From Labilibaculum sp. K2S (GTDB taxonomy: Bacteria > Bacteroidota > Bacteroidia > Bacteroidales > Marinifilaceae): a stretch of 50,957 bases of DNA. The stretch lies in contig NZ_JAUCMW010000027.1 in the NCBI RefSeq assembly GCF_030372765.1, forward strand, positions 1-50,957, in the 5' to 3' direction. Positions 17,454 to 25,983 of this stretch are shown piece by piece. Position 1 is the first letter of the stretch, and every line of letters starts with the position of its first letter. The notes under the pieces are model-generated. The model did no database searches, was not told the origin of the DNA, and worked only from the letters and a program-made list of their open reading frames with translations. The position numbers and the translations under genes were made by a program.

Positions 17454-17485
17454 TTTCTTTCACTGATGTATTACAATATAATTAC

Positions 17486-18367
17486 TTATTGTGAGTTTTG
17501 TTTTGTGTGTTTCCATCGTTTATGAGACCATAACCAGTATGCAGGCTCCTCTTTGATAATATTTTCCAGCACACGTGTGTGTGTTTCAGTGATTTCAAAC
17601 TCAGCTGTATCTTTAGGATTATCAAAAAGAGGAATAAAGTGTACTTCGTAATACCCTCTTTTTATTTTCTTCATGTGAACAAAAATTACTGGCTGATCAA
17701 GTTTTTTTGCGATTCGTTCAGTGCCCAGCAAAACAGGAGTATCCTGATTGAGAAATTTGGTCCAGTAGTTGAGGTTGCTTTTGTTTGGTGTTTGATCACC
17801 GATAAAAATAGTAGTTGTAAATTTATTTTGATTTCGATAGGAAATCATGGTTCGCAAAGTATCATTTTTAGCTAATGGTCTGGCTCCAAATCGTTTTCTT
17901 ATTTGCAAAAACATTTTATTAAAAACCTTATTATGAAGAGGTTTGTAGATGGGAAGGTAATATGCATCTATCCATAAATTAATGGATGTCAGCCACTCCC
18001 AATTCCCATAATGTCCAAATACAATTACAATGCTTTTACCAGAGGCTTTATATATGTTGAGAATATCCGGGGCGATAAATTTGCAGCGCTTTCTAATTTC
18101 TTCTTCACTAATTGTCCAAAGTTTTATGGTCTCAATAAATGTATCACAGAAATGACAGTAAAATTCCTTTCGTATTGCCTTGACTTCGTTTTCAGATTTT
18201 TCAGGAAATGAGTTTTTAAGATTCGAGGTAACAACTTTTCTTCGGTATCTAAAAATGTGGTAAACAAAAAGAAAAAGAATGTCTGAAATGAAATAGAGTA
18301 TTGAAGATGGCAAGTAACTTATTAGTCTTACCACACCATACACCATATAGGAAAAAAGCTTTATCAT
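17486..18367 (-). CDS. LpxL/HtrB-family lysophospholipid acyltransferase
   Basis: A 293-residue inner-membrane acyltransferase of the lipid A late acyltransferase family. An N-terminal hydrophobic anchor (about residues 1-35) precedes the HX4E catalytic motif HYGNWE (H119, E124). GDQTPNKSN, GTERIAKKLDQPVIFVHMKK and the C-terminal YWLWSHKRWKHT are family motifs. It probably adds a secondary acyl chain to lipid A; Bacteroidota usually have only one or two such enzymes. It sits between the inositol-phosphatase family gene and the glycosyltransferase in one direction. Confidence 0.92.
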   Translation of the reverse strand: MIKLFSYMVYGVVRLISYLPSSILYFISDILFLFVYHIFRYRRKVVTSNLKNSFPEKSENEVKAIRKEFYCHFCDTFIETIKLWTISEEEIRKRCKFIAPDILNIYKASGKSIVIVFGHYGNWEWLTSINLWIDAYYLPIYKPLHNKVFNKMFLQIRKRFGARPLAKNDTLRTMISYRNQNKFTTTIFIGDQTPNKSNLNYWTKFLNQDTPVLLGTERIAKKLDQPVIFVHMKKIKRGYYEVHFIPLFDNPKDTAEFEITETHTRVLENIIKEEPAYWLWSHKRWKHTKQNSQ

Positions 18368-18418
18368 TATAATGAAGTATGTTTTTATGATCTGCTGAAA
18401 GCAGGAAAATACAGCAAG

Positions 18419-19219
18419 TTATTTTATCATGTGTTTAATCACAACACTTTTAAACTCATCGTGAACCATTGTATTACTGGCAATAATTTCTTTTCCAAAT
18501 ATGAAATTCTTACCTCCTTTAAAGTCGCAGACTTTCCCGCCAGCTTGGCTTACCAAAAATGAGCCGGCAGCAACATCCCAGGCCTGAAGACTATATTCAT
18601 AAAAAGCTTCAAATCTGCCACAGGCAACATAAGCTAAATCGGTGGCTGCAGAACCGGGGCGACGAACGCCGTGTGAATTAATTATGAAGTATTCCAAAGA
18701 AGCCATAAATGTTTTTAATTGGTCGTAATTGGAATAGGGAAAACCTGTTGCAATTAAGCTGGAGTCAATCGAATTGGCCTTCGATACGGTAATTGTTTTT
18801 CCATTTAAGAATGCTTCTGATGCTCCTTTCCACGAATAAAAGCACTCGTCAAGGCTAATTTCATATATTACTCCCAGTATAATTTCGTCGTATTCCTGTA
18901 GAGCGATACTAACAGCAAAAGGGGATAATCCATGAATGTAATTTGTTGTTCCGTCTAAAGGATCAATAATCCAGTTGTAACGTTCTGCCTGATAGGTTTC
19001 TGTTCCTTCTTCAGCAATAAATCCGGCATCGGAAAGAATCAGTTTCAATTCGGCAACAATTTTTTCTTCCGCCGTTTTATCAACATAGGTTACAAAATCG
19101 TGTATTCCTTTCACTTCTACAACATCAGATTTTATTTTGCTTTGCTGTTCTTTTATGAAAAGGCCAACTTTTCGGGCTATGTCATTTGTTTTAAAACAAA
19201 GTTCTTTAAGATTGATCAT
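18419..19219 (-). CDS. Inositol monophosphatase family protein (SuhB/CysQ-like)
   Basis: Mg2+- and Li+-sensitive phosphatase fold, 266 residues. Metal motifs are EEGTE, then IIDPLDGTTNYIHG, and the C-terminal WDVAAGSFLVSQAGG. The GTTNYIHG spacing fits inositol-1-phosphatase/SuhB better than CysQ. The substrate may be a sugar or inositol phosphate. It lies 11 bp after mtaB and is very likely translated from the same message. Confidence 0.92.
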   Translation of the reverse strand: MINLKELCFKTNDIARKVGLFIKEQQSKIKSDVVEVKGIHDFVTYVDKTAEEKIVAELKLILSDAGFIAEEGTETYQAERYNWIIDPLDGTTNYIHGLSPFAVSIALQEYDEIILGVIYEISLDECFYSWKGASEAFLNGKTITVSKANSIDSSLIATGFPYSNYDQLKTFMASLEYFIINSHGVRRPGSAATDLAYVACGRFEAFYEYSLQAWDVAAGSFLVSQAGGKVCDFKGGKNFIFGKEIIASNTMVHDEFKSVVIKHMIK

Positions 19220-19230
19220 GCTTTTATAAT

Positions 19231-20565
19231 TTATTGCAAAATGGGCTTTAGGTTGAATCGTATTTTGTCAATAACAGAACCTGAAACATTGCCATTCGAA
19301 TTTACCTCCTGCAAGTTAACAAATGTTAGTTCGTTGCTAAGCTTTTGGTTATACGGAATTTCAACTTTTATATAATTTTTTGTAAATCCATACATTTTTC
19401 CACTGTCATTATAGGATTCGAACAAGACTTCTTCTGTCTTGCCTAAATTTTCCTGATAAAATGCATTTAATTTTTTCTCAGAAAGGATTTGCAGCATTTT
19501 AGCTCTTCTTTTTCTTTCTGGAATAGGAACAACTTCTTTGATTTCAAGAGCTTTGGTGCCTTGTCTTTCCGAGTAAGGAAATACATGTAGTTGGCTAATG
19601 GGTAATTCTTTGATGAATAAATATGCATCTTCGAAATCTTGATCACTTTCACCACGACTTCCGGCAATTACATCAACACCAATGAAGGCATCAGGAAGTA
19701 AAGATTTAATTTTTTCAATCCGTTGAGCAAATAATTCTCTATCGTATCTTCTCTTCATAAGTTTTAAAACTTTATTGGATCCAGCTTGAAGAGGAAGATG
19801 AAAATGATTGACAAATTTTTCTGATTGGGCAACAAAATCAATAATCTCGTTGCTTAGAAGGTTGGGTTCAATGGACGAGATCCGGAAACGACTGATTCCT
19901 TTCACTTTTTCAAGCTCTTTAATTAAATCCAGAAATGTTTCGTTCGTACTTTTTCCAAAATCGCCGATATTTACTCCTGTTAGGATAATTTCTTTTGCGC
20001 CTTGCTTGGCAATGTCCTCTGCTTGTTGTACCGTTTCTTTAATGCTCATGTTTCGACTGTTGCCTCGGGCGAATGGGATGGTACAATAGGTGCAGTAATA
20101 GTTGCATCCGTCCTGAATTTTAAGAAAACAACGGGTTCTGTCTCCCATTGAATAGGAAGAATGAAAATCTTTAACCGACTCTACTTCACATGGGTGCAGT
20201 TCTCCGGTGCCTTTTTTCTCAAGATGATCTATGTATTTGCAGATGTTGAATTTCTCATTAGCTCCTAAAACGAGATCAACTCCTGGAATCGCGATAATTT
20301 CATTAGGTTTAAGCTGCGCGTAGCATCCAATTACGGCAATAAATGCATTAGCATTGGTCTTTATTGCCTTTTTAATGGCTTGTCTGCATTTTTTGTCGGC
20401 ATGATCTGTTACAGAACAAGTGTTTATGATGTAAATATCAGCTTTCTCTGTATGCTTAATTGTTTCGAAGCCCATTTCTTTAAATGAACGGCCAATTGTA
20501 GAGGTTTCCGAAAAATTAAGTTTGCATCCTAATGTGTAGAATGCTACTTTTTTACCTTGTAACAT
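19231..20565 (-). CDS. mtaB: tRNA t6A37 methylthiotransferase MtaB
   Basis: Radical SAM enzyme that converts t6A at position 37 of ANN-decoding tRNAs to ms2t6A. 444 residues in three parts. The N-terminal UPF0004 domain has the cluster motif TLGCKLNFSE and further cysteines (NTCSVT, GCYAQ). The radical SAM CX3CX2C is C154, C158 and C161 (CNYYCTYC). A TRAM-like C-terminal domain starts near residue 375. GCKLNF rather than GCxMN places it with MtaB, not MiaB or RimO. First gene of the mtaB-IMPase-acyltransferase-glycosyltransferase run. Confidence 0.94.
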   Translation of the reverse strand: MLQGKKVAFYTLGCKLNFSETSTIGRSFKEMGFETIKHTEKADIYIINTCSVTDHADKKCRQAIKKAIKTNANAFIAVIGCYAQLKPNEIIAIPGVDLVLGANEKFNICKYIDHLEKKGTGELHPCEVESVKDFHSSYSMGDRTRCFLKIQDGCNYYCTYCTIPFARGNSRNMSIKETVQQAEDIAKQGAKEIILTGVNIGDFGKSTNETFLDLIKELEKVKGISRFRISSIEPNLLSNEIIDFVAQSEKFVNHFHLPLQAGSNKVLKLMKRRYDRELFAQRIEKIKSLLPDAFIGVDVIAGSRGESDQDFEDAYLFIKELPISQLHVFPYSERQGTKALEIKEVVPIPERKRRAKMLQILSEKKLNAFYQENLGKTEEVLFESYNDSGKMYGFTKNYIKVEIPYNQKLSNELTFVNLQEVNSNGNVSGSVIDKIRFNLKPILQ

Positions 20566-20610
20566 AGTTTTTCCCTTCTTGCTGATATTCAGCTTCTAGC
20601 TAAAATAAAT

Positions 20611-20641
20611 GAACTACCTCAAATTTAATTTGAAATAGTTC
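20611..20641. terminator. Imperfect inverted repeat between ppx and mtaB
   Basis: GAACTA (20611) pairs with TAGTTC (ending 20641) and inner CAAATT with AATTTG, with three mismatched pairs between. On the minus strand it is followed by ATTTATTTT, so it may terminate ppx. A small perfect hairpin GCTGA-TAT-TCAGC (20581-20593) lies closer to the mtaB start. Confidence 0.45.
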
Positions 20642-20691
20642 AAAATATATAAATTATTTAAAGCGCAAATTTAGGAAAAAGAATTACTTTT

Positions 20692-21588
20692 TTACCCCAA
20701 TACAAGACTGTTGGAAATATATTCTTTATACAACTGATGAACAATACCATCGGTAACTCCAATTTTGGGTACATGTATCTTGTCTGCATTTGCCCATTCC
20801 ATAATACTTAGGAAAATTGTTGCAGCAGGAATGATAACATCAGCTCGGTCAGGATTCATGTCGAAGTTAATCATTAATTCCTGATAGCTGTATTGTTTAA
20901 GGTCGTAGTAAATGCTTTTAAACTCTTGGTATGTAATAAATTTTTCCTTTTTTGGTGAGGCGAGTTTAACTAATCTGTTGATGTTACCACCGGATCCGAT
21001 AATTTCAATGTTTTCGCAGTTAGGACATACATCCAATAAACATTCTTTTATACGAACAAATTCATCTTTAGGGACACAGTCCCGAAGAATTTTAATAGTT
21101 CCTACATTAAATGACGCGGAGAATTTACAAATCCCTTTTGAAAAAAGAGTTAATTCGGTACTGCCACCACCAACATCAACATATAAATAATCTTTGCTTG
21201 GATCGAGAGTATCTGCAATTCTATTATCAAAAATAATGCTTGCTTCTTCTTTTCCATTGATAACATCAATTTTTATCCCTGATTCATTCTCTATTCTTTG
21301 AATAATCTCAGCACCATTAACAGCCTCCCTCATTGCTGATGTTGCGCAAGCGCGATAATTCACAACCTCATGAACATCCATAAGGTTGCGAAATGCTTTC
21401 ATGCTTTTAATTAATTTCCCGGCTTTATCTGCAGAGATGATCTTATCTATAAAAGTATCAGTTCCCAAACGAATTGGAACCCTTACTAATGATGATTTCT
21501 TAAAGTGAGCATTACCGCCTTCTTCAAGCACATTCATAAATAACAACCGGATGGCATTTGATCCGATATCTATGGCGGCAAATTTCAT
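20692..21588 (-). CDS. Ppx/GppA-family phosphatase
   Basis: Exopolyphosphatase or pppGpp phosphatase of the actin-like ATPase superfamily. N-terminal phosphate loop AAIDIGSNAIRLLF and second loop YVDVGGGSTELTLF are intact. It has only the core phosphatase domains (298 residues), the short form, without the C-terminal HD part. I chose ATG 21588 (MKFAAID). An ATG three codons upstream (21597, MKIMKF) is equally possible. The frame stays open to 21762, but that extension has no family similarity and would overlap phoH. Family members differ in substrate, so polyphosphate versus pppGpp is open. Confidence 0.92.
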   Translation of the reverse strand: MKFAAIDIGSNAIRLLFMNVLEEGGNAHFKKSSLVRVPIRLGTDTFIDKIISADKAGKLIKSMKAFRNLMDVHEVVNYRACATSAMREAVNGAEIIQRIENESGIKIDVINGKEEASIIFDNRIADTLDPSKDYLYVDVGGGSTELTLFSKGICKFSASFNVGTIKILRDCVPKDEFVRIKECLLDVCPNCENIEIIGSGGNINRLVKLASPKKEKFITYQEFKSIYYDLKQYSYQELMINFDMNPDRADVIIPAATIFLSIMEWANADKIHVPKIGVTDGIVHQLYKEYISNSLVLG

Positions 21589-21733
21589 TATTTTCATAAA
21601 GAGTATATTTAGATTTTCAGTGAGCGAAGATATGTCATATGATTCAATTTCATGGAACACCTTATTTACGGTCAAATGTACATATTCAGGAATATAATTT
21701 AAATGAAATTTCCCAGTAATGCAATAAATAGAT

Positions 21734-23065
21734 TTATAGGAGGTGACTTGCCAGTTCTGCAAGGTGACTTCTTTCTCCTTTTATTAAGTTGACATGAGCA
21801 AATATATCCTGTCCCTGCATCCTGTCTGAAAGGTATGCTAAACCATTTGATTTTTTATCCAGATAAGGTGAATCTATTTGTTCAATATCACCTGTGAAAA
21901 TCATTTTAGTACCTTCTCCTGCACGTGTAATTATTGTTTTAATTTCATGAGGAGTAAGGTTTTGAGCTTCATCAACAATGAAGAATGTATTTGAAAGGCT
22001 TCTTCCTCTGATGTATGCTAATGGAGTAATCTGTAATCTTTCATCCTTTAAAAGTTCGTCAATTCTGAGATACTCTTTACTATGGACGTTAAATTTATGC
22101 TTGATTACACTCAGGTTGTCGAAAAGAGGTTGCATGTAAGGTCCTATTTTTTCTTTGGCATCGCCTGGTAAATAGCCAAGGTCTTTATTGGCCAGAGCAA
22201 CAATTGGTCTGGCAAGGAAAATTTGATCGTACATGTCGATTTGCTGAAGAGCAGTAGCCAAAGCGACTAATGTTTTTCCGGTTCCAGCTCGTCCGGTTAA
22301 TGCAACTAAGGATATTTTTGGATCCATGAGAGCATGCATGGAAAAAGTCTGTTCTGCATTTCTGGGATAAATTCCGTAGGCATTTGGTTTTTCAACTCTG
22401 GATATTATTTTTTCAATCGGATCGAAATGTGCAAGCGCACTTGATGAATTATTTTTCAGAATAAAATATTCATGACCTTTAATTGGTTTTTCAAGTCCAA
22501 ATTCTTTTTCAGGAATTCCTTCGTTTGATTTGTATAGAGAAGTGATCTTCTCATCATTAAAATCTTCAAGGGTTGTTATTCCCAGGCTAATTACGTCATC
22601 AAGATCCTTAACCTGATCGTTTTTATAATCTTCTGCAGGAATGCCTAAAGATTTTGCTTTCATTCTAAGGTTGATATCCTTGGAAATCAGAATGACTTTT
22701 TTTTTGCTGCGGTGGTTGTGTAGATACTCTGCTATAGCCAGAATTCTGTGGTCAGGGATGTTTTCTTGAAACGAGCTTTTCATTTGAGGAGAAAATTCTT
22801 TTCCCGTTTCAACGGATAATTTACCCAGATTTTTTCCTAGAGGAACACCGGCGGCAAAGAGCAGGTCTCCGGATATACGGTCTAATTCTCTACTGAATTC
22901 ACGTGCGTGGTAATTAATCTGATCATTCCCTTTTTTAAATTTATCCAGTTCCTCCAGAACAGTTATGGGAATAACAACATCATTTTCTTCAAAATTGTAA
23001 ATTGAATTAAAATCATGAAGAATAACATTTGTATCAAGAACGAAAACCTTTTTGAGTTTTGCCAT
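21734..23065 (-). CDS. PhoH2-type protein (PIN domain plus PhoH ATPase)
   Basis: 443 residues. The N-terminal PIN ribonuclease domain starts VFVLDTNVILHDF (D11 as metal ligand). The PhoH ATPase/helicase domain has Walker A GRAGTGKT, IFLARPIV, Walker B FFIVDEAQNLTPHEI and FTGDIEQID. PIN-PhoH fusions unwind and cut RNA in the systems studied. The gene lies upstream of ppx on the same strand with about 145 bp between. It is a normal housekeeping gene in Bacteroidota, and no antitoxin-like gene sits before it. Confidence 0.94.
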   Translation of the reverse strand: MAKLKKVFVLDTNVILHDFNSIYNFEENDVVIPITVLEELDKFKKGNDQINYHAREFSRELDRISGDLLFAAGVPLGKNLGKLSVETGKEFSPQMKSSFQENIPDHRILAIAEYLHNHRSKKKVILISKDINLRMKAKSLGIPAEDYKNDQVKDLDDVISLGITTLEDFNDEKITSLYKSNEGIPEKEFGLEKPIKGHEYFILKNNSSSALAHFDPIEKIISRVEKPNAYGIYPRNAEQTFSMHALMDPKISLVALTGRAGTGKTLVALATALQQIDMYDQIFLARPIVALANKDLGYLPGDAKEKIGPYMQPLFDNLSVIKHKFNVHSKEYLRIDELLKDERLQITPLAYIRGRSLSNTFFIVDEAQNLTPHEIKTIITRAGEGTKMIFTGDIEQIDSPYLDKKSNGLAYLSDRMQGQDIFAHVNLIKGERSHLAELASHLL

Positions 23066-23335
23066 AATGAATGGTGTTAGAGGTTAATTTCTACAGGCGT
23101 TTAGTGCCGGGCTTTACTTTATCATAATTGTAAATTACTGTTGCTTAAATTGTTGGGTGTTAAAAGCGATTTAAAATCGTTTAATTTTAGGAAACATGCT
23201 TGATGCTTTCAACTGAACAGTAACATTTAATAGTTTTAATTTAGCAATTTTTGCAGGAAATTCAACCTGTTAACACAAATTTTAAGAAATTTTATTCTTC
23301 TTTGTAAAATCATCAAAATTAGTAGAGAATAAAAA

Positions 23336-24622
23336 ATGAATTACCAGGAAACTTTAGATTATATGTTTACTAAACTGCCTATGTACCAGCGCACAGGGCA
23401 GGCTGCTTATAAAGCCAATTTGGATACAACATTGGTTTTGGATGAATATTTTAATCATCCTCATAAGAAGTTTAAATCGATTCATGTTGCCGGAACAAAT
23501 GGAAAAGGATCAGTTTCTCATACTATTGCTTCTGTTTTGCAAGCCGCGGGCTATAAAGTTGGGCTATATACTTCGCCGCATTTAAAAGATTTTAGAGAGA
23601 GGATTAAGGTTGATGGCGAGCTTGTTTCTGAGGATTATGTAGTTGATTTTATTCATAGGCATCAGAATAAATTTGAAGAATTATGTCCTTCCTTTTTTGA
23701 GATGACAGTTGCGATGGCTTTTGATTTTTTTGCAGCTCAAAAGGTAGATGTTGCTGTTGTAGAAGTAGGCTTAGGTGGAAGATTGGATTCGACTAATATT
23801 ATTTCACCTGTACTTTCTGTGATAACTAATATAAGTAAGGATCATACTAATTTGTTAGGTTCGGAGCTTGCAGAAATAGCAGGAGAAAAGGCAGGAATTA
23901 TTAAGAAAAATGTTCCTGTTATTATTGGTGAGAAACAGGAAGAGGTAATTGATGTTTTTTTGAGAATTGCTGCTGACAATAAATCTGATCTGAAATTTTC
24001 AGAAGACAGCTATAAGAATCTGTCATCAGAATTGATTGATAGCAAAAGAAATCTTGTTTATCAGTCTCTTGAGAACAATTCAATAATCGATTTATCATGT
24101 GACTTATTGGGTCTTTATCAGATTAAGAATATCAGAACCGCTCTATGTGTATTTGATGAATTGAATAGTAAGGGGTGGGGGATCTCGAAAGAGACTGTAA
24201 AACAGGGAGTTTCTGAGGTAGTTAAAAGTACCGGCTTACTAGGGCGCTGGCAGACAATTGGCAATGCTCCAAGAGTAGTGTGTGATACCGGGCATAATGT
24301 TGGAGGGATTAAAGAAATAATAGAGCAAATTGAATCGATGGATTACAGAAAACTGCATATTGTTTTTGGTGTTGTAAATGATAAAGATCTTACTGATATT
24401 TTGGAATTAATGCCGAAGAATGCGAGCTATTATTTTAGTCGGGCAGATATTCCCAGAGCATTGGATCAGGAAGTTCTTGCAGTAAAGGCAAAAGCTTATG
24501 GATTGCTTGGAAATGCATACCTGTCTGTGAAAGAAGCACTAGGGGCAGCGAAGGCAAATGCTCATGAAAATGATTTGGTTTTTGTGGGAGGAAGTACTTT
24601 TGTTGTTGCTGAAGTAGTATAA
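23336..24622 (+). CDS. folC: Dihydrofolate / folylpolyglutamate synthase
   Basis: Mur-ligase-superfamily enzyme that adds glutamate to dihydropteroate and to folates with ATP. 428 residues. ATP loop GTNGKGSV at residues 53-60, then LYTSPHLKDFRERI, VEVGLGGRLDSTN, ITNISKDHTNLLG and DTGHNVGG are all FolC motifs. The ATG at 23336 gives the usual N-terminus MNYQETLDYMFTKLPMYQR. The 270 bp between it and phoH (divergent) show no clear TAnnTTTG promoter on the folC side; a weak CGATT-TAA-AATCG inverted repeat lies near 23168. tRNA-Val follows 59 bp downstream with its own promoter. Confidence 0.95.
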   Translation: MNYQETLDYMFTKLPMYQRTGQAAYKANLDTTLVLDEYFNHPHKKFKSIHVAGTNGKGSVSHTIASVLQAAGYKVGLYTSPHLKDFRERIKVDGELVSEDYVVDFIHRHQNKFEELCPSFFEMTVAMAFDFFAAQKVDVAVVEVGLGGRLDSTNIISPVLSVITNISKDHTNLLGSELAEIAGEKAGIIKKNVPVIIGEKQEEVIDVFLRIAADNKSDLKFSEDSYKNLSSELIDSKRNLVYQSLENNSIIDLSCDLLGLYQIKNIRTALCVFDELNSKGWGISKETVKQGVSEVVKSTGLLGRWQTIGNAPRVVCDTGHNVGGIKEIIEQIESMDYRKLHIVFGVVNDKDLTDILELMPKNASYYFSRADIPRALDQEVLAVKAKAYGLLGNAYLSVKEALGAAKANAHENDLVFVGGSTFVVAEVV

Positions 24623-24640
24623 ACAAAACTAGGGTTTTTA

Positions 24641-24671
24641 TTGCTGTGGTAATTTTTTCTGCTTATATTTG
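24641..24671 (+). promoter_or_regulatory. Promoter of tRNA-Val
   Basis: TTG at 24641-24643, a 20-bp spacer and TATATTTG at 24664-24671, a near-perfect Bacteroidota primary promoter ending 10 bp before the mature tRNA. Confidence 0.75.
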
Positions 24672-24681
24672 CAGCCGTTAA

Positions 24682-24756
24682 GGGCGATTAGCTCAGTTGG
24701 TTCAGAGCACTTGGTTTACACCCAAGGGGTCATAGGTTCGAATCCTATATCGCCCA
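24682..24756 (+). tRNA. tRNA-Val (anticodon TAC)
   Basis: Full cloverleaf: acceptor stem GGGCGAT/ATCGCCC, D arm with GCTCAGTTGGTTCAGAGC, anticodon stem CTTGG/CCAAG with loop TTTACAC (anticodon TAC, reading GTA), and T arm ATAGG-TTCGAAT-CCTAT with discriminator A. CCA is not encoded. A weak hairpin (24763-24787) follows. Confidence 0.97.
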
Positions 24757-24837
24757 CATTTACAAAGGATTATTGTATTATTCTTTGAAGTGTCCCCAGC
24801 GCCATTTATTTAAAATTAAATCTGTATAACAAAATAA

Positions 24838-24863
24838 TCATTAAAGAAATTTTTCTTTAATGA
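24838..24863. promoter_or_regulatory. Perfect 12-2-12 palindrome upstream of rex (candidate operator)
   Basis: TCATTAAAGAAA (24838-24849), TT, TTTCTTTAATGA (24852-24863). It ends 9 bp before the TATTTTTG -7 element and so covers the -33 region of the rex promoter. Its core GAAATTTTTC is also the core of the Rex consensus TTGTGAA-N4-TTCACAA, but the outer bases differ. Autoregulation by Rex is an inference. Confidence 0.6.
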
Positions 24864-24872
24864 AAACTTGGT

Positions 24873-24880
24873 TATTTTTG
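24873..24880 (+). promoter_or_regulatory. -7 element of rex
   Basis: TATTTTTG fits TAnnTTTG and lies 28 bp before the rex start codon. The -33 position falls inside the palindrome and has no TTG. Confidence 0.5.
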
Positions 24881-24908
24881 TTCTCATTTAAGGTGTAAGT
24901 AAGAAATT

Positions 24909-25565
24909 ATGGTTCAAAGTTCTAAGAAAATTCAGGGGGTTCCCGAGCCGACGATTAGGCGGATGCCTTCATATTTAGCATTTGCAGAAGGCTTGTTAAG
25001 GAAAGGGCAGCAGTTTGTTTCGTCTACTCAGATCGCAAACTATATGAATATCGACCCCACACAAGTGACAAAAGATTTATCCTATACATCTATTGTTGGA
25101 AAAACAAGAGTTGGCTACGAAGTTAAAGCGTTGGTAGATGTTTTGTCGGAGTTTCTTGGATTTACTATTATGGATAATGCTTTTCTTGTAGGAGCTGGAT
25201 CTTTGGGGTCTGCATTATTGCATGATAGCGGATTATCACATTTTGGTTTAAATATCGTTGCTGCTTTCGATGTTAATTCTTCGACCATTGGGAAAAAATT
25301 TAATGATATTGAAGTATTTCATATAGATCAATTTCGGGATTTATCACAGGAAATGAATGTGGTAATGGGAATTATTACTGTCCCGGCTGAAAATGCTCAA
25401 ACAGTTGCTGATTTGATGGTAGCATGGGGTATTAAAGCGATTTGGAATTTTACACCGGCAAGAATTAAGGTTCCGGAAGATATCATTGTTCAAAACACAA
25501 CACTCTATTCTAATCTGGCAATTATTTTTAATAAATTGCATAACGACAGAAAAGAAGTTCAGTAA
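24909..25565 (+). CDS. rex: Redox-sensing transcriptional repressor Rex
   Basis: NADH/NAD+-responsive repressor of fermentation and respiration genes. 218 residues. An N-terminal winged helix (PEPTIRRMPSYLAF, then VSSTQIANYMNIDPTQVTKD, about residues 12-60) is followed by a Rossmann domain with VGAGSLG at residues 94-100 and the conserved WNFTPARIKVP near the end. VGAGSLG replaces the more usual VGxGNLG. It is preceded by a perfect palindrome and followed by a very strong bidirectional terminator, so it is transcribed alone. Confidence 0.95.
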   Translation: MVQSSKKIQGVPEPTIRRMPSYLAFAEGLLRKGQQFVSSTQIANYMNIDPTQVTKDLSYTSIVGKTRVGYEVKALVDVLSEFLGFTIMDNAFLVGAGSLGSALLHDSGLSHFGLNIVAAFDVNSSTIGKKFNDIEVFHIDQFRDLSQEMNVVMGIITVPAENAQTVADLMVAWGIKAIWNFTPARIKVPEDIIVQNTTLYSNLAIIFNKLHNDRKEVQ

Positions 25566-25584
25566 GATAATTAGTAATAAAATA

Positions 25585-25622
25585 AAAACAGGGCTGTTGA
25601 AATTTTTCAACAGCCCTGTTTA
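25585..25622. terminator. Strong bidirectional terminator after rex
   Basis: AACAGGGCTGTTGAA (25587-25601) pairs perfectly with TTCAACAGCCCTGTT (25606-25620). A tracts before and T after allow it to serve both rex and the convergent small gene. Confidence 0.95.
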
Positions 25623-25640
25623 TTATTGATGTTTACAATT

Positions 25641-25886
25641 TTAATCTTTTAGAATGCTAATGGCGTGGTCTAAAATAGTTGTATCATCTAGTCCAACAAT
25701 TCCTCCATAAGGGCCTTGTTCAACATGGATTCCTGTACATTGGCCTTCGTCAAAATTGGTTCCACCAAAATAATTTCTAACGGTTTCTACTTCTAATTGT
25801 AAATCTTCTGCAATCCTTTGCATACTTCCTTCGGGCAAACGATCTTTAATTTCTCTTAACTTATTGAATGTGATTGTCTTAGTCAT
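25641..25886 (-). CDS. Small DNA-binding-like protein (81 aa)
   Basis: A conserved small Bacteroidota protein. The N-terminal half looks like a helix-turn-helix (FNKLREIKDRLPEGSMQRIA then LEVETVRNYFGG). The C-terminal half is short and acidic (GIVGLDDTTILDHAISIL). Proteins like this are often labelled DNA-binding, but no target is known to me. It is preceded by the histidine kinase gene on the same strand with 97 bp between, containing an AT-rich inverted repeat (25930-25960). Confidence 0.75.
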   Translation of the reverse strand: MTKTITFNKLREIKDRLPEGSMQRIAEDLQLEVETVRNYFGGTNFDEGQCTGIHVEQGPYGGIVGLDDTTILDHAISILKD

Positions 25887-25929
25887 ATGCTCTTAAGTTT
25901 TAATTAAAGGTTGGAAATTGATTTGCTCC

Positions 25930-25960
25930 TTAAATTTAACGAAAGTAATTGTTAATTTAA
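25930..25960. repeat. AT-rich inverted repeat
   Basis: TTAAATTTAAC (25930-25940) and GTTAATTTAA (25951-25960) pair with one bulge around a 10-base loop. It lies between the histidine kinase stop and the start of the 81-residue gene. It could be a weak terminator or an operator of the small gene; the sequence does not decide. Confidence 0.4.
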
Positions 25961-25983
25961 AATTATTGGGGTGTTAAATCATG

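Noticed and set aside
21589..21762. N-terminal extension of the Ppx/GppA protein
   Set aside because: It overlaps the end of phoH and its sequence is not conserved. The phosphate-binding loop begins right after the internal ATG codons.
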